A stretch of 64,000 nucleotides of DNA from Citrus sinensis (taxonomy: Eukaryota; Streptophyta; Magnoliopsida; Sapindales; Rutaceae), in assembly GCF_022201045.2 (NCBI RefSeq), contig NC_068559.1:25737501-25801500 (forward strand). The letters run 5' to 3'. This document shows, in pieces, positions 1 to 10,979 of this stretch. Numbering within the stretch: the stretch's first letter is position 1; each line of letters starts with the position of its first letter. Below the pieces are notes generated by a model. That model worked only from the letters and a program-made list of their open reading frames with translations. It ran no database searches and was not told the DNA's origin. The translations under genes were made by a program, and so were the position numbers.

Positions 1-592
1 CCCAAGCTGGGCGGCTAAGAATATGCATCTGAGAACCCTTTTTATTCTATCTTCACCTAAGAAGTGCAGCACAATGTAACAGGAAAAAGTTAATTAAACA
101 CGTCCAAGTCATTGCCTTCTGAAGGACCCAACAGGACGTTATAGTAGTTACCGATTTTATGACATATATACATAAAACAAAAACTTGACGAAGAAAAAAC
201 AAAAGAAGATGCATAGTTGCAGACAATTTCATTAGTTCTGAATCTGTGTCTATGCTAGGATTACATTGCACCATAGGAATCCAAAAATAATAATATTAAA
301 GTAACCAGCATATTTGGAAAGAACTCTGTGCATCAAAAAATGACAGTCGCGTACGGATAAATCTTTCTAGAGCCTAGTGTGTGCCAAGATATTCAATTCC
401 GAAGCGATAGGGATTCCATAAAAAAGTAAAATAAAAAAATGTTAAAGAATATACCTCGATTGCTCTATGCTTGCTTTGTTCTATGCTTGGTTGTCTAGTT
501 CAGGCAAGACGCTTTTTTAAAATGATTTCTCTTAGCATAGTTTTTCATTTATTGATATGGCCTCGTTATATTCACCCAAAGAAGAAAACTCA
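1..592. other. Left-edge intergenic DNA and GRAS promoter region
   Basis: I see no supportable gene here. Open frames are short and have no recognisable protein. The stretch is AT-rich with poly-A runs. Its right end should hold the upstream control region of the GRAS gene, including the TATA-like site listed separately. Confidence 0.5.
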
Positions 593-600
593 TTATATAA
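592..600 (+). promoter_or_regulatory. TATA-box-like element of the GRAS gene
   Basis: The sequence TTATATAAA lies about 70 bases before the first long-frame ATG at 667. The spacing suits a core promoter with a short leader. It is a consensus match only; no transcription start can be seen. Confidence 0.45.
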
Positions 601-637
601 AGCCCTTGCGCAACACAGGGGTTCTTTCAACATTTCT

Positions 638-667
638 ATGGCAAAAAGCAATAGAAGGCTACTTTAA
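638..667 (+). promoter_or_regulatory. Nine-codon uORF whose stop overlaps the GRAS start (TAATG)
   Basis: An ATG at 638 opens a nine-codon frame ending with TAA at 665-667. The last A of that stop is the first A of the GRAS ATG at 667, giving TAATG. If the transcript starts at the TATA-like site near 592, this uORF lies in the leader and the main frame would be reached by leaky scanning or reinitiation. Whether it is transcribed is unknown. Confidence 0.45.
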
Positions 668-2178
668 TGGCGCCTGATTTCCAGTGGCGGCATGGATTGT
701 GTCTTGATGATAAAAATAATGAGGTTATGGGCCTTGATCTCAACTACTCAGCCACGGCATGCTACCGGTGTTTCAATCTCTCCACCTTGGCAAACCATTC
801 TTGCACCTGGTCCACTTCAGATGAAACACGAAACCATAAGAGGATAAAGAAGACATCAATGATTGATGAATCCAGTGGAAGTAGTAGTAGGCTCTGTAAT
901 AGCTTGAATAGCTTACCGAGACTCCAATTTCGTGATCATGTGTGGGTGTACACGCAGAGGTACTTGGCAATTGAGGCCATGGAAGAAGCAGCACTAGCCA
1001 TGATGGCTGGCAAGGACACTGAAGTTAAGGAAGAAGGAAATGGAGATGGAATGAAACTAGTCCAACAGCTTATCGCCTGTGCTGAGGCAGTGGCTTGCCG
1101 TGACAAAGCTCATGCTTCGGCTTTACTATTAGAACTCAGGGTTAATGCCCTGGTCTTTGGAACATCATTTCAGCGAGTTGCTTCCTGCTTTGTTCAAGGA
1201 CTTTCTGACCGCCTTGCTCTAGTTCAACCACTCGGAGCAGTTGGCGTAGTTGGCCCTGCAGCAAAATCAATGGCCATTACATCAGAGAGAGATGAATCCT
1301 TAAGCCTTTTTTATGAAATTTGCCCGCAAATCCAATTTGGTCATTTCGTAGCAAACGCATCAATACTGGAAGCCTTTGAGGGAGAGAGTTTAGTTCATGT
1401 TGTGGACTTGGGGATGACATTAGGCCTTCCCCATGGCCGCCAATGGCATAGTTTGATGCAAAGCCTAGTCAACCGTTCAGGGAAAGTTCCAAAACGCCTC
1501 AAAATAACTGGTGTTGGAAACTGCAGTGAACGCCTCGGAGAAATTGGAGATGAGTTAAAGCGCTATGCAGATGGCTTGAAGCTGAGTTTTGAATTTTTAG
1601 CCGTGGAAAAGAGCCTTGAAACCTTGCAAGCCAAAGATATCAACGTAGAAGATGGTGAGGTTCTTGTGATGAATAGCATTCTTGAGTTGCATTGTGTGGT
1701 AAAAGAAAGCCGAGGAGCATTGAACTCGGTTTTACAAAGATTACACCAACTATCACCAAAGGTGGTAATGCTAGTTGAGCAAGACTCCAGCCATAATGGA
1801 CCATTCTTTCTAGGGAGGTTCATGGAGGCATTGCATTACTATTCAGCTATATTTGACTCACTAGACGCAATGCTACCAAAGTATGACACGAAACGAGCCA
1901 AGATAGAGCAGTTCTATTTTGCAGAGGAGATCAAGAACATAGTGAGCTGTGAGGGGCCAGCCAGGGTGGAGAGACATGAAAGGGTTGATCAATGGCGCAG
2001 ACGCATGAGCCGTGCTGGGTTCCAATCAGTGCCTATTAAGATGCTAATGCAGGCCAAGCAGTGGCTAAGGAAAGTCCAAACATGCGAGGGTTACACCATC
2101 ATTGAAGAGAAAGGGTGCTTGGTTCTGGGATGGAAATCAAAGCCCATTATTGCAGCTTCTTGCTGGAAATGTCCCTAA
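667..2178 (+). CDS. GRAS-family transcription regulator, possibly RAD1-like
   Basis: This intronless frame encodes 503 residues. A low-complexity N-terminus of about 130 residues precedes a complete GRAS domain. The order seen is leucine heptad region I (LVQQLIACAEAVACRD, about residue 135), a VHIID-type core reading VHVVDLGM near residue 243 followed by LGLPHGRQW, a second leucine-rich region, and the C-terminal SAW region (W-R-R-R-M...GF) ending ...CWKCP. GRAS proteins are nuclear regulators that act through protein partners. The core wording and the HVW.YTQRYLA segment before heptad I remind me of the RAD1 clade, involved in arbuscular mycorrhiza and absent from Arabidopsis. That clade call is from memory and uncertain; a DELLA-like or other SCARECROW-like label is possible. 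No DELLA motif is visible. The start at 667 is the first ATG of the frame; Met at 727 is an alternative. Confidence 0.88.
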   Translation: MAPDFQWRHGLCLDDKNNEVMGLDLNYSATACYRCFNLSTLANHSCTWSTSDETRNHKRIKKTSMIDESSGSSSRLCNSLNSLPRLQFRDHVWVYTQRYLAIEAMEEAALAMMAGKDTEVKEEGNGDGMKLVQQLIACAEAVACRDKAHASALLLELRVNALVFGTSFQRVASCFVQGLSDRLALVQPLGAVGVVGPAAKSMAITSERDESLSLFYEICPQIQFGHFVANASILEAFEGESLVHVVDLGMTLGLPHGRQWHSLMQSLVNRSGKVPKRLKITGVGNCSERLGEIGDELKRYADGLKLSFEFLAVEKSLETLQAKDINVEDGEVLVMNSILELHCVVKESRGALNSVLQRLHQLSPKVVMLVEQDSSHNGPFFLGRFMEALHYYSAIFDSLDAMLPKYDTKRAKIEQFYFAEEIKNIVSCEGPARVERHERVDQWRRRMSRAGFQSVPIKMLMQAKQWLRKVQTCEGYTIIEEKGCLVLGWKSKPIIAASCWKCP

Positions 2179-2797
2179 TAAACTTGATAATTTAACTTTG
2201 GTTATTTGCAGCTCAATTACAACTTTGTGAAGTTTTCATGTTGATTAGTAATTCAAATAAAGAAGAACAGTCGAACGTTAGTGGCAAATTTAAAGACAGC
2301 CACGTACGTTAAACATTTTTTTTGGTTTTGTTAAGCAGCTGTAAGTATTGTGATTCTTATAGACAGTATTCTGATTCTTACATTAACCAGAGCTCAAACA
2401 ATGAAATAGCAGCACAAATGAATGTGAATGTTAAGCAAGTGTATAGGCAAACAGATTAAACTAATTGTACAGCAAAAGCTCTCGATTAAGTAACCACCTT
2501 GGCTTCTCATTCCGTAATTTTTGGGTCAAACACCTTCAAAAGAACTTCAAATATCTTGTGTCGAAACGGCACCGCTTCATATGAGCGAAATTGAAATTGG
2601 TGACAATTTAGCCACTATGCATCTGCCACGTATATGGCGCACATTTATCTGAACTCTTAGTATCACAGTTGCGCCATATTCTTGTATCATGTGTGGATAA
2701 GAAAGACACACATCAGTACACAAACTCGGTTGGTTAACCCAAAACAAAGAGAGAGAGAAACAGAATTTGCAGAAGAAACACATAAACGGAAGTGGGT
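2179..2797. other. Intergenic DNA between GRAS and HHL1
   Basis: About 620 bases hold the GRAS 3' end and the HHL1 promoter. A CCACGT core, like part of the G-box common in light-regulated plant promoters, occurs near 2627. Minus-strand open frames here have no recognisable product. Confidence 0.5.
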
Positions 2798-4384
2798 ATG
2801 TCTCTAAACGCGCTGGTTCGACTTCCATTATCAAGTTCAAGAACGCACGAAGATGTGCTAGTCAAGCACTCGCCGTTTTCTTCAAGAACCACCCAGAAGC
2901 CTAATGGACGTGAGAGGCAACGACGGGTGTTAGTGGTGCAAGCTAAGGGCAAAAGGGGACTGCAAGCTCGTCAGTTTCAAAGGCCGCCGCCTCCTTCATT
3001 GCCCAAGATTGAAGACGATGGCAATCCTCGCTTTGTCATCTTCATTCGCATGGCCAATGTTTGTTCCCACATTCCTTCTCCTGTTTTCAGAAGCTGGCAG
3101 CACAGCAATAGATTTTGATTTTGATATGTATGCATATAATTCTTGTAATTTGGATTGGTTTCACGGATATCGTAAAATTCTTTACTTTTTGTGCAGGTTT
3201 ATCTTTGGTACCCCCTTAGTATAATTACAGGTGGCACCACTGCCAAAATCATGGTTGCCGCCAAAGATAATTTCTTGGGGAAATATATCTACAAAGATAC
3301 ACTGGCTCGAAATCTTGCTGCAGTTATTTATCGAGTAAGTTCTGTTCTGCTTCAACTGATTTAATTTATAATTCATTTGATTTATAGTCTTGTAATTATT
3401 GATTAGGAGGAATACATGTTTCTTAATCTTTTTTAATCCCTTTTTCGTGACCAAAGTTTATTATCCCCTTTGCCCAAATTTAACTTTCAAGGAAACTTGT
3501 TATGCGTTACTCGAACACATAAAGGCAAATTTAGCTATTTATAAGTTGGGAGTCATTGTTGCTGTTTTGAGGTTTGTCATGCAGCTGTGGAGGCCTTCTA
3601 ATGGCCATTTCAATTTTTAAGAAGGATTTGGAGAGCATCTTCTGTTTCCATCTGATCAACTTTAATTCTTAGAGCAGTATTCCATCTTTAGTCCAATTAG
3701 ATTTAGAGCATAGAGCCCTCACTTTGAGTTGTCTTATGCTCAGTCGACATTGCTCTGTTTATCTTTGGTCTTTCCTGATCATTTTACATCTAGGTCCCAT
3801 TCATAACTTCCTGCTTGCTTTTATTTCCAATAGGATGAGAAGGAGATACAGAAGACTGCATTCAAGCAATTTCGTGTATTGCAGTCAGCTACTGAGTTCA
3901 GATACGGATACAAGCTTGTTGTAATGCTCCTGTACCTTCTTAGCATTTTACATTTCACATGGATTTACTTCTTGCCATTAAAGCCTTGTATATACACCAA
4001 GGTGAACTGCGATATTACCTGTGCCTAAATCTTTATTTTTCTACCCCAATTATGCAGGAAAATGGCAATTTAAGAGCTGCTCTTTCTACTTCTGATGTGA
4101 TTGAGGTAAGCGTTTGAGGGTTTCTGGATATTTTTTATTCTTCCCAATGTTATATATTTAGATTGTCCAAGGAGTTTTAGGTGGAAAACTCTGGTCAATA
4201 ACGAGTAATATCCTTGTGCTCTTAATCCAATTTTCAGCTTCCAACACCGGACAAACTAAAAACTGTGCTTGATAAAGTGAAAGACTTCTTTGGTGATGCA
4301 AAAGAGTCTTTTGGGAAGATAACGGCACTAAATTCAACATCATCTGAGGAGTCTGAGGAAAATTCTAAGGAAAAGGCCAAGTAA
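2798..4384 (+). CDS. HHL1: HHL1, chloroplast thylakoid protein for photosystem II protection
   Basis: Five exons join in frame: 2798-3058, 3197-3334, 3834-3920, 4058-4105 and 4238-4384, encoding 226 residues, close to the Arabidopsis protein. Residues 1 to about 50 are Ser/Arg-rich with almost no acid, as expected for a chloroplast transit peptide. The mature part begins near the AKGKRGLQARQFQR block and holds the strongly conserved PKIEDDGNPRFVIFIRMANVYL segment and a hydrophobic membrane-prone stretch (WYPLSIITGG). Arabidopsis HHL1 (At1g67700) is a thylakoid protein that works with LQY1 in protecting and repairing photosystem II under high light. All introns are GT-AG and each junction restores the conserved wording. 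The last frame ends at an AAG-TAA that overlaps a GTAAGT donor-like site, so a further 3' exon in some transcripts cannot be excluded. Confidence 0.93.
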
Positions 4385-4867
4385 GTTGTATGTATTTTGG
4401 TTTTTTGGTTATACTTGCAGAAATCAACATAGAATCGGCTGTCTTTATCATTATTTCTCAATTTAAAAGCAGTGGTTTCTATGGAGGTTGAGTATATTGG
4501 TTTTTTTTTTTTTTTTTGCCCATTTTCATTGACAAATGACAAGGATTTGAGAGTGAAGTTCGAGAAGCCAATTGAGAAGCGTTCTGATCATCAATAGTTG
4601 CACAGACACAGAGGCGGTGGAGACAAACACAGTGATTACTCGGTTTTGTTTGTAGACTACTAGATTTTGTTTATGGAACCCAATTTATGTTATATGTATA
4701 GCATCTAAATGCAAATTCAGCCTGCTTTGATCAGAAAATGAAATACCCGGTTTTACGTGGAGACTATACATTTTTGTTTTATCTTATTTCAAAGAGATTT
4801 ATTATTGGAACAGCAAATACAAAACACACACATACATGGGGCTGCAGAAACTCATTTAGGCATCATT
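4385..4867. other. Convergent 3' flank between HHL1 and the P450
   Basis: This stretch carries the HHL1 3' UTR and the P450 3' UTR, a poly-T run at about 4501-4517, and no independent gene that I can support. Confidence 0.5.
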
Positions 4868-7631
4868 TCACTTGAATTCACGATCCTTGTTTGCTATTGG
4901 GAGAAGCAGCAGAGGAGATTTTTTCCTAGTAGCAAGCCCGAAAATCTCATGAAGATCCACGTCATCAGCCCCAACTCCTGGAGGCAAGGCCCAATCAAAA
5001 TGATAGAGAAGTCGAGCCAGTGCAGTTTCTACAGTTGCCAAGCCAAAATTATAGCCAGGGCAACCTCTTCTCCCTCCTCCAAATGGTAGAAGCCTGAAAT
5101 CTTGATCCTTAAAGTCTATGTTATTCTCGACAAACCTCTCAGGAATGTACTCGAGGGGATTTTCCCAGCTCTTAGGGTCTCTGCCAATGGCATAGCTGTT
5201 GATTAGGATTCGAGTCTTAGCCGGTATTTCATAGCCTTCGAGCACACATTTCTCCATGGACTCTCTGGGAACTAGTAAAGGGACTGTCGGGTGCAGTCTC
5301 ATTGTCTCTTTAATCACAGCTTTCATGTAACGGAGCTGTTGGATATGGCTCTCGTTAACTTCTCCACTGCCGGAAGCAACTCTTCGAACTTCTTCTTGTG
5401 CTTTTTTCATCACTCTTGGGTGTCTAGCAAGCTCCGTCATCGTCCATTCCATTGTTGCTGCGGTGGTGTCAGTTCCCGCCATGAACATGTCCTGTACCAC
5501 AGCATAAACACGAGGAGATTACGCTGCATGTGAACTTCACATTTGTTTAATTATTATTGTTATTATTTTTATGAAAGATCAAAGGAAACGTTATAATCTT
5601 CGTATGCAACGTTAACAAAGCAACCAAATGTCCAAAGTGCACGCTCGTGGGCAATATCCCATTCCCGCGTGATAATCCACAGCCGCAAAAGGTGCAAAAT
5701 GATACAGTTTGGTATTTTATCCGGTGATTTATGACCTCAGCCCTAGTCGTTTGTATAAAAGAAAATCAAAGACCATAGTTTTGAAGAATACATCACTTTT
5801 AACTCCTATTCTTAATTTTAGTTTTATGCATGGTAAGCAAAGGGGTTTTGGAGATGAGATCTGGGACAACTAGGCAGAACTTAAAGTGTAAATGGCGAAA
5901 CTATCAAGCTTGTTAAATGTTATTATCTACTATAAATAAAATGTTAAATGCCTTACAAATTGGTAAATAATAAAAAATATGTTATAACTTTGATCGTATA
6001 ATTACAAATGAATGCTCTACCTAAAGCGGTTCTAACATAACCGGACCCAGAATATAAACATTATTTCATGCTATCGTCAGTTTAGTAAATAAAAAAAAAA
6101 ACAAGGGCATAATATTTTTCAGTGGTCAGGCTTGAAAACGCCAACGATGAGAGAACTTTAAGTAAGGCATTTTAAAAATTTTAAAATCCTTTGGTTTCAA
6201 ACATTTTAACAAACAAATGAACAAGGAAGGAGAAATCAACTTAATAAGCCATAAATAAAACTGCTGAAACTATCAACTCAACTTTAAATTATAAACTCTC
6301 TAGTTTGACTTTCTTTTTCGATATACGCGCGTGCATACTATACCAATATTGACTAGAGCCGCAGGAGAAGTAGAGACATCTGACGTTGTAAAGGACTTGT
6401 AATAATAGTAATATATAACTGACACTGTTAGGATACCGAAATATTAATTAATTTATAAATACATAACAACACCTCAACCCACTAACCACCCCCGCAGTAA
6501 TAATTCAATTGAATATTAATTAATTTATTGCAGGCGAATTAATTGGAAACACAGTCATGCCAAACTCACTCACTTAGAGACTCACTGAGTTGATTGAAAC
6601 TCGTGGTGACTCAAACAAGAGAGGAGGAGAAGAAGAAGGATAAGTAAGTAGTAAAGTATACTGTACATATATCTACATACCAGAACAAGAGCCTTGAGAT
6701 TGTCATCGGTAATAGGCACCTCCAGGTCATCCCGTTGTTGCACTCTAAGCAAAACATCAATAAAATCACCATCGCCATCGACATCGCCATCCATTAATGA
6801 TGAACCCCCCGAATCATCTGTTGCCTGCTTCCTGAAGAGGTGCTCACTGATAATCTCATCAATAGCAACTGTCAGGTCTTGCGTATTCTTCCTCAGCCTT
6901 CGCGTGTAGCCGCTGAGCGAGCTGAGCCAACCCCACTCGGGGAAAAAATCCCCAATACAAAACCCAGACAGCAACTCTTGACTCTCTGTAAAAACACTCG
7001 CCAAATTGTTGCTCTTTTTACCTTCCTCGTTCACGTACCTCATCCCAAAAGCTGCAAGGCACAGTATATCATTAGCTAACGTGAAAAACAGCTTGCTCAT
7101 GTCTGTCACCGACCCGCACTGGCTTTTCACCGACGTTAACAGACGTTTCACTTCCTCATCCCGAACGGCCTGGAACGAGCCGACTCGTTTCGAGCTCAGT
7201 AACTCCGTGACGCATATCTTACGAACTTGGCGCCAGTAAGGCCCGTAAGAGGCGAAGGTGACGTCGGAGCATCCGAACGAGATGTACTGATCGGCGATCA
7301 GTTGTGGGCGGCTGGCGAAGACGTGGTCGTGGGTTTTGAGAACGAGTTTGGCGAGTTCCGATGAGGAGATCACTACGGTTGGGACTTGGCCGAGCTGGAG
7401 GTGAAAAATCGGACCCAGTTTGTCAGCGAGTGCAGCGAAGGTATGATGCGGCATGTCCGTGAGGAGATGAAGGTGACCGATTATGGGATACTTATTTGGC
7501 GGTGACGGTGGGGTGTTGGCGGCGGTGGCTGGCTGTGACCGCGACCGTGACAGTAACTTCCAGTATAGGAGAGTGATGATGGAGACTACGAATAGGGGCA
7601 AGAGGACTTGCGGGGTAAAACTGTCCATCAT
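4868..7631 (-). CDS. Cytochrome P450, CYP71 clan
   Basis: Two exons on the minus strand (7631-6681 and 5491-4868) encode 524 residues, a normal length for this family. The N-terminus has a membrane anchor (about residues 8-24) and the proline hinge PPSPPNKYPIIG, so the enzyme should sit on the endoplasmic reticulum. Exon 2 opens with the I-helix oxygen-binding motif AGTDTT. It then has the K-helix ETMRLHP, PERF and the haem loop PFGGGRRGCPG, with Cys461 as iron ligand. All core residues are present, so an active mono-oxygenase is expected. The single phase-0 intron at this place is typical of A-type P450s. The substrate cannot be read from sequence; this clan makes terpenoids, alkaloids and other specialised compounds. 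The start is the first of two tandem ATGs; the in-frame extension upstream is not P450-like. Confidence 0.93.
5492..6680 (-). other. Long intron of the P450 gene
   Basis: The 1,189-base intron has a GTATGT donor and a GTACAG acceptor on the minus strand. It is AT-rich. I see no coding relic or clear transposon ends inside it. Confidence 0.8.
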
Positions 7632-8874
7632 CTCTCGGCTTTGATTTTCCCTCTCTAGTTCTCTACTCTCTCTGGTAATGATGGTGCGAGTGCAAGCGCA
7701 ACAACTGTGTAAGATGGAATCAAATGTGTAATCGCATTCGCTGTCTCTTACATCTACATGCATGTTTATGTACCCGACAAAATTAACTATTTTGACTGAA
7801 ATGCCCTTTGTTTCTGAAGAGGGAAGTCAACACTGAGATTGATTTCATGTAACTTAGAATCTCTTTGCCCTTTGTTCATGATAGCGGGATTGTAAGTACA
7901 TGTAACTTAGGCCCACTGAAATATCCTGGTTGCTTCCAGGCTTCCAGCTGTCTCTGAATAAAAACATCTAAAAATTTTACCGAGTATTCGCCATAATGTT
8001 GCGACTGTCTATCCCTCTTGTAAACTAAACTGTAGTTAGCCTTCCACAGATAAATTCCTCGGATTACGTTTTCAATGACGGTACCCTTCTAATACCTTAT
8101 TCCATAGCTTGGTTGGGCACCTTCTTCTTTAGATAGTCTCAAACTAGCCGACGTAATAAGATGATGATGATGATGATAATAATAATTAAGAAATTTTGCT
8201 ATTTAATGGTGAACGGCATTCCCCAAGTAGCGCAGTGATATACTTTATTATGGGAACAGGAACATGACTACACGAGTTAAATTTGATTTAGATTAATTCT
8301 TAATTGTAAATATTAGTAGATTTTAATTGTAAAAATATATTAATACTAGATTTTTTATTTAAATAATAAAATTTGTAGTTTTCATTTATTTACCTAGTTA
8401 CTATTAGTAATGTTGTATGATATGTCATAAAACTTTATTCTAAATATCATATCTATTTTTTATAATATGATTCCTTTTTATCAAATCAAATTAAAAAGTG
8501 AAAGATTATTATTATTAAAGAAAAAAAGATTCCAAACCTTCCAAATAAATATTTAAATATGTTGATAGCTCTTTTGTTGAATTGGTTGACATCTTATTTA
8601 TATAAAGTGAATCACCCATAATTATAGCTGTAAATTTAAAAAAAAAAAAGATTATTCTGTTAAAATCTATATATATAAAGTTGGGACTACAAGAGGTGAT
8701 GTGACATCACTATTTCTCATCTTTGTATATTTTTTATTAACTAATAAATAGAGAAATTTTCTTTCAGATTTGTCTTTTCATCTTTTTATAATTAATTTGA
8801 TTGTTATTATACAATAACAATTATGTAAAGGTTTTAATGAGTCATATTCTTTGCAATGAACATCCAAGGGGGAG
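7632..8874. other. AT-rich intergenic DNA upstream of the P450
   Basis: The right part of this stretch is the P450 promoter region read on the minus strand. There is a short ATG/ATA-rich simple repeat near 8158-8186. I see no gene. The last bases (8864-8874) form the polypurine tract of the LTR remnant that follows. Confidence 0.5.
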
Positions 8875-9239
8875 TGTTATAAATTTATTAAAATAAATGT
8901 GGATGTTCATAACGTATTTCTCTTAATCTCCCCGTTATCTCCAATTACCAACCTTTAGCTTCCCTATAACTCCCATTATCTCACAAGGAATTATGATCCA
9001 TAATTTTTCATTAATTTCATGGAGTGATTATATAACTATAAAATGAGAGCTCATCTTTTTGTTTTGTACACACACAATTAGAATGAATAAAATCACTCTA
9101 TAATATATTCTCTCATTTTATTCTTTATCTTGCGTTTCTTCTTTATTAGTGTTGTTGGCTAATAGCTTTTTTTATTTTTTTTTTGTTTAAACCACCCGGT
9201 TTCCGACGACCGCATTGGATATTTCTACTACATTCAACA
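8864..9239 (+). mobile_element. Copia-type LTR retrotransposon 3' remnant (polypurine tract plus LTR)
   Basis: A purine tract (AAGGGGGAG) ends directly before TGTT at 8875, the usual junction between a polypurine tract and a 3' LTR. The presumed LTR runs from TGTT at 8875 to AACA at 9239, 365 bases, with complementary termini. It contains a TATA-like promoter sequence near 9024 (TATATAACTATAAAATGAGAG) and AATAAA near 9087, as plant LTRs do. No integrase or reverse transcriptase is recognisable upstream, so this is a truncated 3' end and not an intact element. No target duplication can be expected or seen. Confidence 0.65.
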
Positions 9240-9528
9240 TTTCTAACTTTTATTGGTTGATATACGTGTGAATGATAACACAATGCTCTGAGATATTTTT
9301 TTAATTATTAATGTTTGTTAATCTTTAAGTGTATATTAGAAATTATTGATCTTTATGTTTTAACATGTTTATGTTATTTTTCCATAATATTACAAATGTT
9401 GAGATCGTTGGAGCTGGTTGGAAAAAAAAAAGATATAAAAGTTCTAACAGATTAGTAAGTTGAATATAATTTGAAACTTATTAACAACTACAATAGGTAT
9501 AAGATCTGTACACTTAACTATACACATT

Positions 9529-9531
<3 letters not shown>

Positions 9532-9571
<40 letters not shown>
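9532..9571. repeat. (TA)n microsatellite
   Basis: An almost pure TA dinucleotide run, interrupted once by AAA, in AT-rich intergenic DNA. Confidence 0.9.
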
Positions 9572-9574
<3 letters not shown>

Positions 9575-9765
9575 AAATTAACAAATAAATAATTAACTTT
9601 CATAAATAACATTAATTTTATAAGCCTGCCTCATCTTAAAAAAAACTTAATTCATATTTTTTATCAGTTTCATCAAGTGTAAAGTAAGAAAAAATAATAA
9701 TACTAAATTCTTTTTTCAAAACCACGTGAAGTGCTGTTCTATTTCCTAATTTTAAATACAACTAA

Positions 9766-9965
9766 GACCCTATTTTAGATTGAGGATGCAGTAAAGTATT
9801 TGATAAATACTATTTATTATAATTTAAAGGTTAAATTAATTTAATTTTATATTTGTATGATTAAAAATTTTAATATATTGTTATTAATTTTGTTAAAATT
9901 ATTATTTTTTATTTTATAATTATTTCAAAACTATTTTTTAATTTTAATATAATTCTTTTCACAAC
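9766..9965. repeat. Possible degraded copy of the Harbinger-like MITE
   Basis: The stretch starting with AGATTGAGGATGCAGTAAAGTATTTGATAAA matches, with many differences, the interior of the MITE copies at 10980, 16613 and 30204. It also contains the same AT-rich core. Its termini are not preserved well enough to show target duplication. The similarity could be partly compositional. Confidence 0.35.
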
Positions 9966-9971
9966 AATTAT

Positions 9972-10108
9972 TTAAGAGCTACGGTCCATTTTCGAGGCCA
10001 TGTGCGCTATTCAGGGGTTCAATTTTCAATTAATGGCTCCCAAAGACATTAAAAGTCAAAACTACCCTTACTTAGTGCTCACTGCTCACCCACTTGCTAC
10101 TAATTGTT

Positions 10109-10140
<32 letters not shown>

Positions 10141-10692
10141 TGAAAGCGTAAGCATCAATGGCTCCAAATCCCCAATTAATGGCTCCCAAAGACAGTCATA
10201 GGGGAAGGGTAAATCTTTTAATTAATTTCTGTATAATAAGAAATGAATTTTGAAATTATTAATTTGCATAAATTATAATCTATTTGCCGTTGTGGTTGGA
10301 GAGAAGTACCACATTTTTCATTTTCTTTACAGATGCCGTAACGAGATCTATGAACCACACATGATGAGGCAGCACTTATTACCTTTCAATAACAATTGTA
10401 AAGAGCCACTCGGGGCAAATGCTTTGTGTCAGACAATTGTTGGACCCGTATAAAACTATTAATGGTTTCCGTATTTTTTTAATTATTAAATATTTGAGTG
10501 AAAATAATTTTTAAAATTTAATATAAATTAATTTTAATAATAATTTAAATTATAAATGTCAATAATAACCTCATTTATTTTTTTCAATTATTAAATAATT
10601 AAGTAAAATCCGTTTTTAAAATTTAATAAAAACTAATCTCAATAATAATGTGATTTACAGTCTCATTTAATATGAGTTATAGTCTAATTATA

Positions 10693-10727
<35 letters not shown>

Positions 10728-10979
10728 ATATAGGAAAATTATTAATTTACATGACATTAAAGAGGTGAGGCATATATAGATGATACATGATAGCGGATAG
10801 AGTGGCAGTAGCAAAAGATAATCTCTTTCTGCTGTGCGATACGATCCCTCAAAACAATTTCCTAGCTAGATTTTTTTTTTCAATTTAAACTAAAATGTAT
10901 ACATTTATCTTTTGGTTATTATTCGTGATACTTATCTTTTACTTAATGGTTGTTATTTTTAGTTTATCCCAAGGATTAA
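9972..10979. other. AT-rich intergenic DNA with dinucleotide repeats
   Basis: No gene is supportable. There is a TA run at about 10108-10136. Two nearby copies of ATGGCTCC.AA (around 10033 and 10159-10190) share the phrase CAATTAATGGCTCCCAAAGACA, a short direct repeat about 150 bases apart. A mixed (CA)n(TA)n run lies at about 10693-10728. Confidence 0.55.
10693..10728. repeat. (CA)n(TA)n compound microsatellite
   Basis: A run of ACACAC passes into TATATA without interruption. It is a simple sequence repeat with no associated gene. Confidence 0.9.

Noticed and set aside
8875-9239. Calling the LTR at 8.9 kb a solo LTR with target duplication
   Set aside because: A polypurine tract precedes it and no flanking 5-bp repeat is seen, so a truncated 3' end fits better.
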